Shown here one piece after another: positions 31,018 through 41,035 of a stretch of DNA of 64,000 nt. This DNA comes from Kalaharituber pfeilii (lineage: Eukaryota; Ascomycota; Pezizomycetes; Pezizales; Pezizaceae), in contig WHUZ01000106.1 in the NCBI GenBank assembly GCA_015179045.1, positions 62,001-126,000 on the forward strand, read 5' to 3'. Below the pieces are notes generated by a model, which worked only from the letters and a program-made list of their open reading frames with translations, had not been told where the DNA came from and made no database searches. Position numbers and translations under genes: made by a program. Position 1 is the stretch's first letter, and every line of letters starts with the position of its first letter.

Positions 31018-31442
31018 TGACCCTCTTCGAAGGCAGGTTTGGCACTAACACTAGTATATTATGTTCGGGTGGGACACCCTATATGCATTCTTGTGCCTAT
31101 GCCAAGGCGATGCCCGTAGAATAGTGTCCCATAGAATGCGAATACCACCACCCAGTGTTACGGGTTGCAACAGACCGTCTTGCAAACCGTTGCACCAAAA
31201 GGTAGAACTACCGGTGACCCCTGGTAGTACGGTCGGGATATATAGGAGTATCCATGCATACGGGCTCTTGGTACCGGTTCGCGCCAGGTCTTCAGGCATA
31301 GCAGGGGTGGGCCGGTCACATGACCTCGTAGCTCACTGCATTTTAGCCCTGCTCTGGGTACGCTCGCATACCGCCATGTCATACCGTCATGACACCCAGC
31401 TGTAGACCAGCGTCAGCCCAAACCTGCTTTTGAGCAGGGTCA
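31018..31442. repeat. Possible TIR element around a solo LTR
   Basis: Imperfect inverted ends: tgaccctcttcgaaggcagg at 31018 and, reversed, tgaccctgctcaaaagcagg ending at 31442. About 28 of 34 positions agree. No clear target duplication. The solo LTR at 31156 lies inside. Confidence 0.4.
31156..31394 (+). mobile_element. Solo LTR, 239 bp, TSD cccag
   Basis: TGTTACGGGTTGC to CCGTCATGACA, flanked by cccag at 31151-31155 and 31395-31399. It is the empty-site counterpart of the LTR at 12012-12306. Confidence 0.9.
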
Positions 31443-31608
31443 GCCTCCTTGTTCCTTATTCTTTGTCAATAATCTATGTTCTCATGCCTAGACCATTATT
31501 TTCAGCCTTTGTGGCCCCGTCTTTGCGTGTCTTGGCGGCATCCAGTGCCCGCCTAAGTATGAGAACGCTTGTGCATACATATACGGATAGTTGCCTACAG
31601 GCCCACTT

Positions 31609-31672
31609 TTTTTTTTTTTTTTTTTTTTTTTAATCACGTAACCCCGCTTGTAGCACTTGGCCATGGCAGGGT
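31609..31672 (-). mobile_element. Mini element, family A
   Basis: Poly(T), aatcacgtaaccccgcttg, tagcacttggccatggcaggg. The 13-bp duplication tacaggcccactt is perfect (31596-31608 and 31673-31685). Confidence 0.95.
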
Positions 31673-32229
31673 TACAGGCCCACTTATATCCATGGTTAGG
31701 CTGGCATATACTGTAAGGTGTGCATGCTCTTTTCCAAAACCTTGCCTATGGTAGAGTGCACCAGTAAGAGACCACCTGTAACATTTGACTAATACACCAA
31801 ATTCCTGACCCATGCAGCTCAGGCTGCCCCGCTCGCCCACTCTCTTTGTTCCCCTTGAGACCTTTGCGCACCTCATATCTCTACATCGCAACGGTTTTTA
31901 ATTTCGGACAACTTGAATTAAGCTTCTACAGGTGAGTGCATTTTTAGAGCTTCTATTTATCAACTAAATATGTGCAGTTCTACTGATATTCCGGCATTCA
32001 TCATAATTGCTCGTCCTACCAAGAAAAGAAGAGCTATATTAAATGCAGTTGCTGCTAGGAAAGAGAAAAGGAGAGCACTTTTGGTGGAAGTAGATGCCGG
32101 AGAGCCACCTGCAATAGAGCTAAGTATACAGGAGGAGATAGAAGCTCGTGGTCATTTAGTATTATTTTACCCTCGTTTTCATTGTGGATTGAATTTTATT
32201 GAATTTTTTTAGGCAGCAGCAAAACGTTA

Positions 32230-33136
32230 CTGTGGTTCACCACTTTCCCGGACACATTTACCACCAGAACTGCGCAACTTTCGCACTCAATATCTCAACA
32301 ACCACAACAGCATTTGTGAATGCACTTTGTGTAGCTATTAGACACAGTGTAATTCTTGCTATCTAGCACTTTTTCTTCATCAAAAATTGTGGCTGCAAAG
32401 GGATTATGGCTTGTCGCTTTTTTGTTGGAAGGCTTGGCATTTATTTGTATGGGATCTCCATACAAATGTCACCACCCCCGAATTCTGCATGCTACACCTG
32501 CAATCAATTCATGAAAAAAACTCAGACACTCACATTCAATAGCATCACTCAGTCGGAAACTATGAACAACGTAGTTAGGTAGTAACTGTAGTGGTTGTGA
32601 AATTATTCACAATATTCATATTTCCCATAGAAACCATTTGTATGAGAACAACGCCCAAAAGTAGATAGTTGTACACCAACTCTGCAATTCAACAAATGAA
32701 AGTAAACTAAATGCAGCACCTTACTATACCTCTTCAGGTGATTCTTGACATATACTATCATAGCTATTGTAATTAGCGTTGAAGAGTAGGACTACATTCG
32801 AGTCTGATGAACATTTTGTATGGAGATCCCATATAAATAAATGCCAAGCCTTCCAACGGAAATGCGACAAGTCATAATCCCTTTGCACCCCCAATTTTTG
32901 ATGAAGAAAAGGTGCTAGATAGCAAGAATTACACTTTATCTAATAGCTACACAAAGTGCATTCACAAATGCTGTTGTGGTTGTTGAGATATTGAGTGCAA
33001 AAGTTGCGCAGTTTTGGTGGTAAATGTGTCCGGGAAAGTGGTGTGTCCGGGAAAGTGGTGTGTCCGGGAAAGTGGTGTGTCCGGGAAAGTGGTGTGTCCG
33101 GGAAAGTGGTGTGTCCGGGAAAGTGGTGAACCACAG
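32230..33136. mobile_element. 0.9 kb TIR element (MITE), TSD TA
   Basis: Inverted repeats of about 240 bp starting CTGTGGTTCACCACTTTCCC, with TA on both sides (32228-32229 and 33137-33138). No ORF. It shares its start and internal features (for example cttggcatttatttgtatggg) with the element at 40158-41009, so the two are related families. Confidence 0.9.
33026..33130 (+). repeat. 17-bp tandem repeat in one TIR
   Basis: Six copies of gtgtccgggaaagtggt at the right end of the TIR element. The left TIR has the sequence once, so the array expanded at one end only. Confidence 0.9.
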
Positions 33137-33314
33137 TACACTCGTAATAATTGTGAGTATAATTTTGATGCTTTATGGTCCTGTTCCAGATGTTACTATT
33201 AATCGGTTCTTTTATAAGTGTTTACGTACTATGGAGGCTTATCGGGATGGTTGTAGATATGGTACTGATGAGTTTACACAACGTGTATATAAAAGTCATC
33301 GAAGAGTTGAGTAG

Positions 33315-33575
33315 ATCTTTTCTCTATATGGTAATTTTTCTTTCTACACTAGTACTAATTCTGCAATCTTGGCTATCTTGGCATGTAACAATTAGAAGGC
33401 CTCCCATACAAAGTACAAATTTTTTAATCTGCTATTTCTCAACACCACATTAAAATTTTTTTAATTGGGACAATGAAAAGTTATAGAGCAAGCGAAATAG
33501 TACATGCCTACATTGTTTAATTTTTAATCAGATGTGGTTGGGTGATGGTCCCTTACTGGTGCACTCCACTATATA
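33315..33575. other. AT-rich 3' flank, no gene
   Basis: Sequence downstream of the transposase remnant, probably its transposon's 3' side. No TIR was identified. Confidence 0.35.
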
Positions 33576-33577
33576 TA

Positions 33578-33650
33578 GTTTTTTTTTAAGTCACTTAACT
33601 CTGGACACAGGTTGCCAACCTATGGCAGTGATCCATATACAGTTTGCGGC
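33578..33650 (-). repeat. Decayed LINE-2-type 3' end
   Basis: Poly(T) of 9, then aagtcacttaactctgg, caggttgccaacctatggcag, tgatccatatac: on the minus strand this matches the LINE-2 tail at 44150-44226 (cataggctggtagcctgtat, gttacgtga), including the inner stem and the ccatatac flank. It is old and has no visible target duplication. Confidence 0.6.
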
Positions 33651-34319
33651 TATTCTATTTTGTCCTAAAAGGGCTGCAGGCCATGGGACAGAGACTCAGA
33701 AACTCAGACATACAGACACAGAAACGCGCGACTACGGAAATTATAGACAAAGAAAACGAAGATACAGGCACAGGGTTCTTTGTCTCAGCGCAGCATAGAC
33801 GGATTAACACATTCTACCCATTGCCCGGTTAGCTTGTCCTAGTTCACCTCTCAAAGTTTGCTTCTCCAAGCATACTTGTTTTCATTTGCTGCCTCCCCCA
33901 TTCAGCCTCCCACACGATTCCCTTTTCTTTCTCAAATAGTTCAGTTTGCCTTCTTCTTCTGAAACCTGAGAGAGCTTATTAGAAAATGGCGCAAGCGTAA
34001 CCTTCTGTTTTTAAAACGTTGGCTTATATGGAGTATATAGTCTTTCTACCTCCTTTTGTTTTTAACTTTGCAAGCTCGGCATAGGCAATTAATTTTCAAG
34101 TGCCTCACCGTCAAGTGCCTCATGGTCACGCAGGTCCTAGTTATATATTAAAGTGCTCCCACCCCGTTCTCTTCTTTCCTACATTCTGCAACCTCAAATC
34201 ACACTTCATACGTCTACCACTAGTCGAACTCAGCACAATGCTTGCTATACCAGCTAGCTTTAATCACATATACAGAACTCTCCTATTTTTCGAAAGACTA
34301 CGTATCTTATTTTAATACC
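33651..34319. other. No gene recognised
   Basis: Includes gacacagaaacgcgcgac-like purine-rich sequence and a leader before the ORF at 34320. A CT-rich stretch (about 33840-33960) and aagtgctcccaccccg at about 34150 could be promoter sequence. Confidence 0.35.
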
Positions 34320-35485
34320 ATGAGTGAGAATCATAATAAGGTTAGTAAGTCTTGCTTTATACAATTATACGATAGGCTACAACTAACTTACATTCAAAAG
34401 ATTGGGTATATTGAGATGGACAGATCCAATGCGATACCAGTTAATGAAATCATCGCAGAATGGGGAATTCAATGGCGCCGTATCTTGGTCACAAAAGAGC
34501 TGTGTTCTGAGTATTGGACCTGGTACCTTTTATTGCAGATGGCAAAAGTAGCCAAGGTATTCTCTTTGGAAGAAGCAGTTGGACTACTCCAGACAGCAAG
34601 AGATTTTAGGTTGACGCTCCCAGTGTTCCCAACGGGCCGGCCAGGCCAGGCCAAGGGTATGGCCTGGCCGGCCTGGGCCATAGAAATCTAGGCCATTCAG
34701 GCCGGTCCAGGTCATTGAGGCCATTCAGGCTACAGTGTGAGTTAAGTTATACAGTAGCTATATACAGAACGTACTTCTAAATTCTACTCTAATGTTTAGG
34801 ATTTTGCTTGCTGATTTTACACCGCCAGTATCGCTTTCCATTAGCCATGCATAGCTTCCCCATACTGTCAAATCCAACTTTGTCGCACCAGATTTTTGTA
34901 ACCCAAATTCCAGAAGACTCGATATCGGCATCAGATGGGACTGCAGGGAATCATCGATGCAAGATCAAAACTTGAACTGCACTATGGAGAGTGAAGAATA
35001 GTAGAATACTAAAGGAATCACCATCGCCAGTACCGGTGGTTGGAATGTCTGTCTCCCTGCAATACTAATAAGAAATTAGTATATAGTCAAGCGATACAAA
35101 AAAAAATTACTTACCTGAATACCTGCGAAAAGCGCTGCTCAATAAAAAAGAGTCTAGATAGTTATCCGAAAATATTGAAAGGTTCATATTAAATCCGTGT
35201 CCAAGTAACCTGAAGGTGGCCCCTGAAATAGCCTCATAACCAGCCCTCCTGCCCCTGAAATTGCTTAAACGGCCTGAATGGCCTGGACCGGCCTGGACCA
35301 GCCTGGGCGGCCTGGACGGCCTGGACGGCCTGGACCGGCCTGGTCGGCCTGGACCGGCCTGGTCGGCCTGGACCGGCCTGGTCGGCGGCCTGGCCGGTTG
35401 GGAACACTGGACGCTCCCCTATGGTATGCATGTCAGACATCTTCTTGTGGAAGATTGTGAGGCTGTTCTTTTACGAAGGAGTTAG
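34320..35485 (+). pseudogene. 122-residue ORF disrupted by an hAT MITE
   Basis: ATG at 34320 opens a frame (MSENHNKVSKSCF, YIQKIGYIEMDRSN, WGIQWRRILVTKEL, FSLEEAVGLLQTARDF) that is cut at 34620 by the MITE. Joining 34620 to 35418, that is removing the MITE and one 8-bp duplication, continues in frame through LPYGMHVRHLLVEDC to a stop at 35485. Total 122 codons. Function unknown; it might be a host gene or part of another element. The exact frame repair shows it was open when the MITE landed. Confidence 0.6.
34621..35409. mobile_element. hAT-type MITE copy 1, 789 bp, TSD gacgctcc
   Basis: Ends CAGTGTTCCCAAC and GTTGGGAACACTG, flanked by the 8-bp duplication gacgctcc (34613-34620 and 35410-35417), the hallmark of hAT transposons. 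Subterminal arrays of ggcctggaccggcctgg (about 35270-35400). No transposase. Copy 2 is at 37454-38187 in opposite orientation. Confidence 0.95.
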
Positions 35486-36495
35486 ATCAATAGAATTAGC
35501 AAAACCAATCATTAAAATTGGAGACAGAGATGGAAATTGGCAGAGTTAAGCTCGGAGGAAGGTGGTTGCGGTCGGGACAGAGGAAGGAAGTAGACAGGCC
35601 CCGGCATACGACTCTTAGCGTGGACGATCTACCCGCATCATGTATGGATTTCGTGGACAATATATTTGTTTATTTGACGTTCTGTTTATTTCTCTCTTTT
35701 TGGTTAATTCAACAAACCCTTGCCATAGCCCTCAGGGCGGCAAGTGAGTAACTTAGAGTTAATGCGTCGAGACGCAATGACAATTAATCCCGAGTGTATG
35801 ATAACTCCATTATCTCTACTCAATATAGTATCTCCTTCTCTTCCTCTAATACTCATCTGCTTGCCAACGGAAATCATATTCAGGCCCATCATCCTTGTTG
35901 AACCGACGGTGTAATCCTAGCACCGACACGGAGGAATTATAGGCCGGCGGGTTGACTGATGGTTGACTGTGGCGTGTGAAAAGTTTTTACTGTGGCAATT
36001 GTGAAGGTCGCTGTGAAGGACATATAAGTCACGGGTCCTGTGCATACTGGAGACTTCTTCTGTAATTAATTAATTAATTCTCTCCGCTCGAAAGCGTGAC
36101 TTCTTGAATCCTCAGTATCACTAATCACTGGAAAGGAAACTACACTCCAGCACCCAAAAGCCAGTCTATTCATCACCTTGATCCAGTCTCCTGTTTCTGT
36201 GGTCAGATCCTTCTGAATATCAAGCTCTATTATGTTGAGATCGTGCCTGTGCATACTTGGTAGTACACACGCAATGGCGCCAAGAGGCTTGCCAAGACTG
36301 CACTAGCGCGCGTTTGTGTTTTGTCTCTTAAGTTACGTACCCCGTAACACCATGAAACACTATAACAAAAATCAAATAAATAGATATCGCTTCGTAACTT
36401 TATTCTTCATTGTCTGATCTATCATATTACGACACAAAACTAATTTTATCTAATTATGTGGGTCCTACCATACTAGTTAAATTCAGCTCATTCTA
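35486..36495. other. Mixed repeat debris, no intact gene
   Basis: 35716-35751 (ccttgccatagccctcagggcggcaagtgag) is a family B hairpin without a poly(A), so an old copy. The rest has no supported feature. Confidence 0.45.
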
Positions 36496-36508
36496 CCTCA
36501 TCTCATGC

Positions 36509-36546
36509 GCCCTGCCATGGCGAACAGCTGCAAGCGGGGTCAAGTG

Positions 36547-36579
<33 letters not shown>
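36509..36579 (+). mobile_element. Mini element, family A
   Basis: gccctgccatggcgaacag, ctgcaagcgggg, tcaagtgatatt and about 28 A. The 13-bp duplication cctcatctcatgc is perfect (36496-36508 and 36580-36592). The target itself lies in a local repeat of about 65 bp (ctcattc(t/c)acctcatctca) at 36485-36660. Confidence 0.95.
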
Positions 36580-36582
<3 letters not shown>

Positions 36583-36680
36583 CATCTCATGCCGTTGGGT
36601 CAGTGCTGCCATATGTATCAAATGCAGCTCATTCCACCTCATCTCACGCCGGCAGGTCGGAGCTGCCACATCTATCAAAT

Positions 36681-37278
36681 TCACTCATTCTGCATCATTC
36701 GTTGAGGGAGTAAATAGCATACGTTGTATACCATCGTTCAATTGCACTTTTATTCATCATCAGGATGCGGTGCACTAAAGTCCAGAAATCCTGCTCTGCC
36801 ACTGCATCATTTTCATTATTGTCACACCACTGGCTAGAGATTCCACTCCAATGAGCAGTTCTCTAACCATTCTGTTTTTTCAGTCATTTCTGTTTCTGTT
36901 GTCATTGTATCCTTGTCTGCAATAACTGTTCGGTTGCAAAGCGACACCCATTGTCCGGCAAATATCATTTCATGTAGTGTAAAACTGCGAATTGACAGGT
37001 TGAAGGCGCTCGTACTCTAGCGCGGTTGGAGCGGCTCCTGCAGAGAAATATGAGAACTGAAATCAAGTGTGAATGTGTCACTAGCGTCTGCTAAATACGC
37101 ACCTCGACATGGATTGTGTTCTCTGAGTTAGCAATTGTTGAGATGTGCCGCTGAGTAGACAAGGGCCCATGAGATATATATCAGGCTCCAAGTCATATAC
37201 CAATCTCTGAAACCTGCGTGGAGGCATAAGTATTAACCATGCTAGAGTCTGTGACGTTGGCTTTTCAATAACAGATCA
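36681..37278. other. No gene recognised
   Basis: Unremarkable sequence with no repeat boundary or convincing frame. Confidence 0.35.
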
Positions 37279-37289
37279 TAATTAGAGAT

Positions 37290-37309
37290 TTTTTTTTTTT
37301 TTTTTTTTT
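37290..37309 (-). mobile_element. Poly(T)-only insertion with target duplication
   Basis: Twenty T flanked by aattagagat at 37280-37289 and 37310-37319 (11 bp if the adjoining T is counted). It has the anatomy of the mini elements with no hairpin body at all. Confidence 0.7.
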
Positions 37310-37453
37310 AATTAGAGATAGTATATGATACCCTACTCGAATAGGACTACTCGAATAGGACTACTTCACTTGCTCAGTAGAGGCCAAAGCAAGGAGAGCG
37401 GCCGAAAGAAACAGACTGCATATGTCATATAGGCCACTACGCAGACTAGGCAA

Positions 37454-38187
37454 CAGTGTTCCCAACCGGCCAGGCCGCCGACCAGGCCGCCCAGCCTGGT
37501 CCAGGCCGGTCCAGGCCATTCAGGCCGTTTAAGCAATTTCAGGGGCAGGAGGGCTGGTTATGAGGCTATTTCAGGGGCCACCTTCAGGTTACTTGGACAC
37601 GGATTCAATATGAACCTTTCAATATTTTCGGATAACTATCTAGACTTTTTTTTATTGAGCAGCGCTTTTCGCAGGTATTCAGGTAAGTAATTTTTTTTTG
37701 TATCGCTTGACTATATACTAATTTCTTATTAGTATTGCAGGGAGACAGACATTCCAACCACCGGTACTGGCGATGATGATTCCTTTAGTATTCTACCATT
37801 TTCACTCTCCATAGTGCAGTTCAAGTTTTGATCTTGCATCGACGATTCCCTGCAGTCCCATCTGATGCCGATATCGAGTCTTCTGGAATTTGGGTTACAA
37901 AAATCTGGTGCGACAAAGTTGGATTTGACAGTATGGTGAAGCTGTGCATGGCTAATGGAAAGCGATACTGGCGGTGTAAAATCAGCAAGCAAAATCCTAA
38001 ACATTAGAGTAGAATTTAGAGTACGTTCTGTATATAGCTACTGTATAACTTAACTCACACTGTAGCCTGAATGGCCTCAATGGCCTGGACCGGCGCGGGC
38101 GGACCTCACGGCCGGCCTAGATTTCTATGGCCCAGGCCGGCCAGGCCATACCCTTGGCCTGGCCTGGCCGGCCCGTTGGGAACACTG
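37454..38187. mobile_element. hAT-type MITE copy 2, inverted
   Basis: Reverse-oriented homologue of 34621-35409, with the same CAGTGTTCCCAAC ends. The flanks (ctaggcaa and aagtctat) do not match, so the target duplication was lost or the copy was rearranged. The ggcctggacc arrays are shorter than in copy 1. Confidence 0.9.
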
Positions 38188-38194
38188 AAGTCTA

Positions 38195-38690
38195 TAGGTA
38201 GAAGGATTACTATAAGAGCATCAACTAGAGATATATCCTATTAATCAGTATTTAGACAAGATTGTATATTACCTATTGAGCTGCCAGCTATGACCTGAGC
38301 AACAGTAGACTGGAACAAGGTCTATATCAGACAACAGCTATTAGTGGCCAGAGTGCGATAGCCGGAAAGATGAGAAGAAAATCTTAGGAGAGCTGTAAAG
38401 GAGATACAGATAAATCATTTAGCAAATACGAGGTTCTTTAATAGCAGAAGAAAGGAATGGCTTCAACAGCTGAAGATTGATGACTTGGTACTGCTGTACA
38501 ATAGTCAATTAGATTAGCAGTAGTCTCGAAAACTAGACAATAATTGGATGGTGCCATATAAGGTCAAGGACATCAACTGTAATAGAGAAGCATATCTTCT
38601 TGCTGCGTTAGATGGAATGCTCTTAGAAGGACTGATTTCAGGTGAAAGGATCAAGCAATTCCAAGTGAGAGTAGGAATTGATGCCATAGG
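38195..38690 (+). pseudogene. Ty3/Gypsy integrase C-terminal remnant
   Basis: The piece at about 38500-38680 reads, around stops, as KLDNNWMVPYKVKDI, AYLLAALDGMLLEG and SGERIKQFQVR, the GPY/F-like C-terminal domain of Gypsy integrases. Upstream parts (LPIELAA-, VDWNK-like) carry many stops. TGG-to-TAG-like changes and AT richness suggest RIP. It is cut at about 38700 by another repeat. Confidence 0.65.
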
Positions 38691-38707
38691 TGGAGATCAG
38701 GAGTATT

Positions 38708-38871
38708 AGGGTTAGGGACCACCTTCGCCTTCCAACTGAGCCTATACATACATATCTCGCTTCTTAATCATAATTTTCTTCCCATGTGTCATCATGTGGC
38801 CCTACCGCTAAGTACCGCGCCGGCCCGCGTATGGCCTTGTTCTTTCCATCGGTACTGTGGTTACCACCACA
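38708..38871 (-). mobile_element. Partial LTR-like repeat (388-bp family)
   Basis: Reverse complement of the first about 165 bp of the repeat at 63012-63399 (tgtggtggtaaccac through gaaggcgaag). It abuts the LINE-1 coding fragment directly. Confidence 0.8.
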
Positions 38872-40074
38872 GAGGGACTAGCTAACCTGGAGTCCATACA
38901 CACCTTCGTCGAGAGTGAATCCAGTAGAGTAGAACCCAGAACCCTAAGATTCGAAGGGGAGAGGTTCAGGCATGAAGACCCAGAATACACATATCTGAGG
39001 GGATCCCTACACCGCAACGAGGCACTACCACTGGCGATACTGCCGACACTCCCGAGAGACGCAGACCGATCGGAATGGGAGCGGCTCATCGATGACACCA
39101 TAGACGAAGGATGGAAAGCCTCCTACACAGACGGGAGCAGGATAGAAGAGCGAGCAGGAGCCGGACTATTCACACAGGGAGTCACCAAATCGATATACCT
39201 GGGCGCGCACGCTACAGTCAACGACGCGGAGTTACTAGCTATAAGCGAAGCGTTAGACACAATGGAGGGCGAACTATTAATACTAACCGACTCCAAGGTA
39301 GGAATATCCAAAATGCGGAGCATCGCTAATGGCAACCCCACCCACGAAGGAGCGGCGCAGAAAGCCAGAACATCCTGGGAGAAACGAACCGCCAAAGGCG
39401 ACCGGGACCTAGCAGTAATGTGGGTCAAAGGACACAAAGGAATCCCGGGAAAAGAAGAGGCGGACGAGGCAGCCAAAGTAGGCACCTTCCTACAATACCA
39501 ACCGGAGGTCGTCACCGAGGCTGGGATGAAGCAGCAAACTAGACAGGCGAGAGCCCAGGAGAGGAACAGACTAGATTTATCCTACCGCCCGCTACAAAGA
39601 CTCGGAGGACAGGTATCCAAGCTAGCAGGGCTACTAGGCGCCAAAGGATTACAAGCCTGGAGGCACAAATAGGGAAGGCAAACAGCCCGGAATGCCGCTG
39701 GTGCGGCGAATATGACGAAACCACAAAGCACCTCCTCGAAGACTGCAGGGCGTGGCGAAAGAGATGGCCCGGGGGGATGGAAGACATACGAAGACCCAAA
39801 AGAGTAGGAGACAATGAGCCAGATCCACTACACATCCTGACGGAACAGATCGGAGAAGGGGGACGGAGGAGAGACATATAACGTTTGCGGAGACAGTTCA
39901 TTATGTAGCTTTCAATCTCTTTTCTTTCCTTTTCATTGACGACGGACGAAGGAGACAGACGAAGGAGACAAAGGGGACGGAATATCCTTTTTATGTAGAT
40001 AACCTAAACCTCGCCATAGCCCTCAGGGCGGCAAGCGAGTAATGATATTAAAAAAAAAAAAAAAAAAAAAAAAA
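38872..40074 (+). pseudogene. LINE-1: 3' part of a Tad-like LINE (RNase H, zinc knuckle, 3' hairpin)
   Basis: The frame 38872-39669 holds an RNase H domain with YTDGSR, DAELLAI, LTDSK and GHKGIPGKEEADEAAK, giving its D, E, D, D residues. A one-base shift near 39660 moves to the frame encoding the C-terminal knuckle CRWCGEYDETTKHLLEDC (CX2CX8HX4C) and a stop at about 39880. The 3' UTR ends in the family B hairpin (ctcgccatagccctc, agggcggcaagcgag), taatgatatt and 24-25 A. The reverse transcriptase and endonuclease are missing, and the 5' side meets an LTR-like repeat. No target duplication was found. Confidence 0.85.
40014..40074 (+). other. LINE-1 3' terminal hairpin and poly(A)
   Basis: CTCGC pairs with GCGAG and GCCC with GGGC, followed by TAATGATATT and poly(A). 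Identical in kind to the family B mini elements, so it is a candidate recognition structure for the LINE reverse transcriptase. Confidence 0.75.
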
Positions 40075-40157
40075 TAGGTTCGTATTATTGATCTTTGACT
40101 ATGACCTGTTTGTATGAATTGGTTTTCTTCTTTGGATGGTTTGAACACAGAGAGCTA

Positions 40158-41009
40158 CTGTCTTTCACCACAACCCGACGTGCACCACGTCCCGACGCAC
40201 GTTTTACACCAAAACTGAGCATGCGCGACAACATATATCTCAACCACCAGAATAGAATTTTGTATGCGGACTTCAGGAACAATAAATAAAGGGTTATTCT
40301 TCACCTTTAATCCCTCTATTTGCACTGAAAAGACATCGTAGTTGATTAATGGCGCCATGAGTTTTTCATTGATGTCTTGGCATGCATTTATATGGAATTC
40401 CCATACAAAGTGAACCGGAGGGTAGAATGCACAACTTCTCTTCAACGGTCACCATAATGGCTATATAATTGTGGCTAGAGAGTCTCCCCAATAGGCCTCT
40501 TGTCAATTAGTGCTTCAATTGGCTTAATGTTGTTTAATGCCTAATTTATACATCAAATTGCCATTTCAGGTAGTTTTCCTATACAATTATTGCATACAGT
40601 TTCTATGAGAAAATGAATTTTGTGAATAACTCAACTACTTCTTGAGAAGTTTTCTTGGTGTGCTTCTCACATCTTTGAATAAGTTGAATAAGATAAAATA
40701 TTGATATTAAAGTGTCCCACTGCTTTTATCAAATCTACTTCAGGTGTGATAAGTGGAATTCAATACTAGCGATATCACAGCGAAAAATATATGCCAAGCC
40801 TATGCTAATTTATGGTAAGAATTTCATGAATCATAAATCCCTTCAAAGCAACATATTTGAAGAAGCTAAGGTGTGGAATATGAAGAATAGTCCTTAATTT
40901 AACTGCTCTACAAGTTGCATACAAAATTCTATTCTGGTCGTTGAGATATATGTTGTCGCGCGCGGTCAGTTTTGGTGTAAAACGTGCGTCGGGTTGTGGT
41001 GAATTACAG
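40158..41009. mobile_element. 0.85 kb TIR element (MITE), TSD TA
   Basis: Inverted ends CTGTCTTTCACCACAACCCG and, at the right, CGGGTTGTGGTGAATTACAG; TA on both sides (40156-40157 and 41010-41011). TIRs extend about 130 bp (ttttacaccaaaactga, cgacaacatatatctcaac, agaatagaattttgtatgc). No transposase. Related to 32230-33136 by its ends and internal tggcatgcatttatatgga. Confidence 0.9.
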
Positions 41010-41035
41010 TACTGTTCTAGGAGATGGGGGTAGTA

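Larger units (their letters stand above)
31970..33314 (+). pseudogene. DDE-type transposase C-terminal part, interrupted
   Basis: Reads RAILNAVAARKEKRRALLVEV, then GHLVLFYPRFHCGLNFIEFF, a motif typical of a group of fungal DDE transposases (YPKFHCELN-IE, the E being a candidate catalytic Glu). It meets a TAG where Trp is expected, then AAAKRY, where the TA element 32230-33136 is inserted. After it: TRNNCEYNFDAL, a one-base frameshift, and PDVTINRFFYKCLRTMEAYRDG to a stop at 33314. Removing the insert with one TA joins the two parts in frame. The N-terminal catalytic half is not seen. Confidence 0.65.

Noticed and set aside
38705..38716. Two TTAGGG units at the junction of the Gypsy remnant and the LTR fragment
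   Set aside because: Only two units; too short to call a telomeric relic and easily produced by chance.
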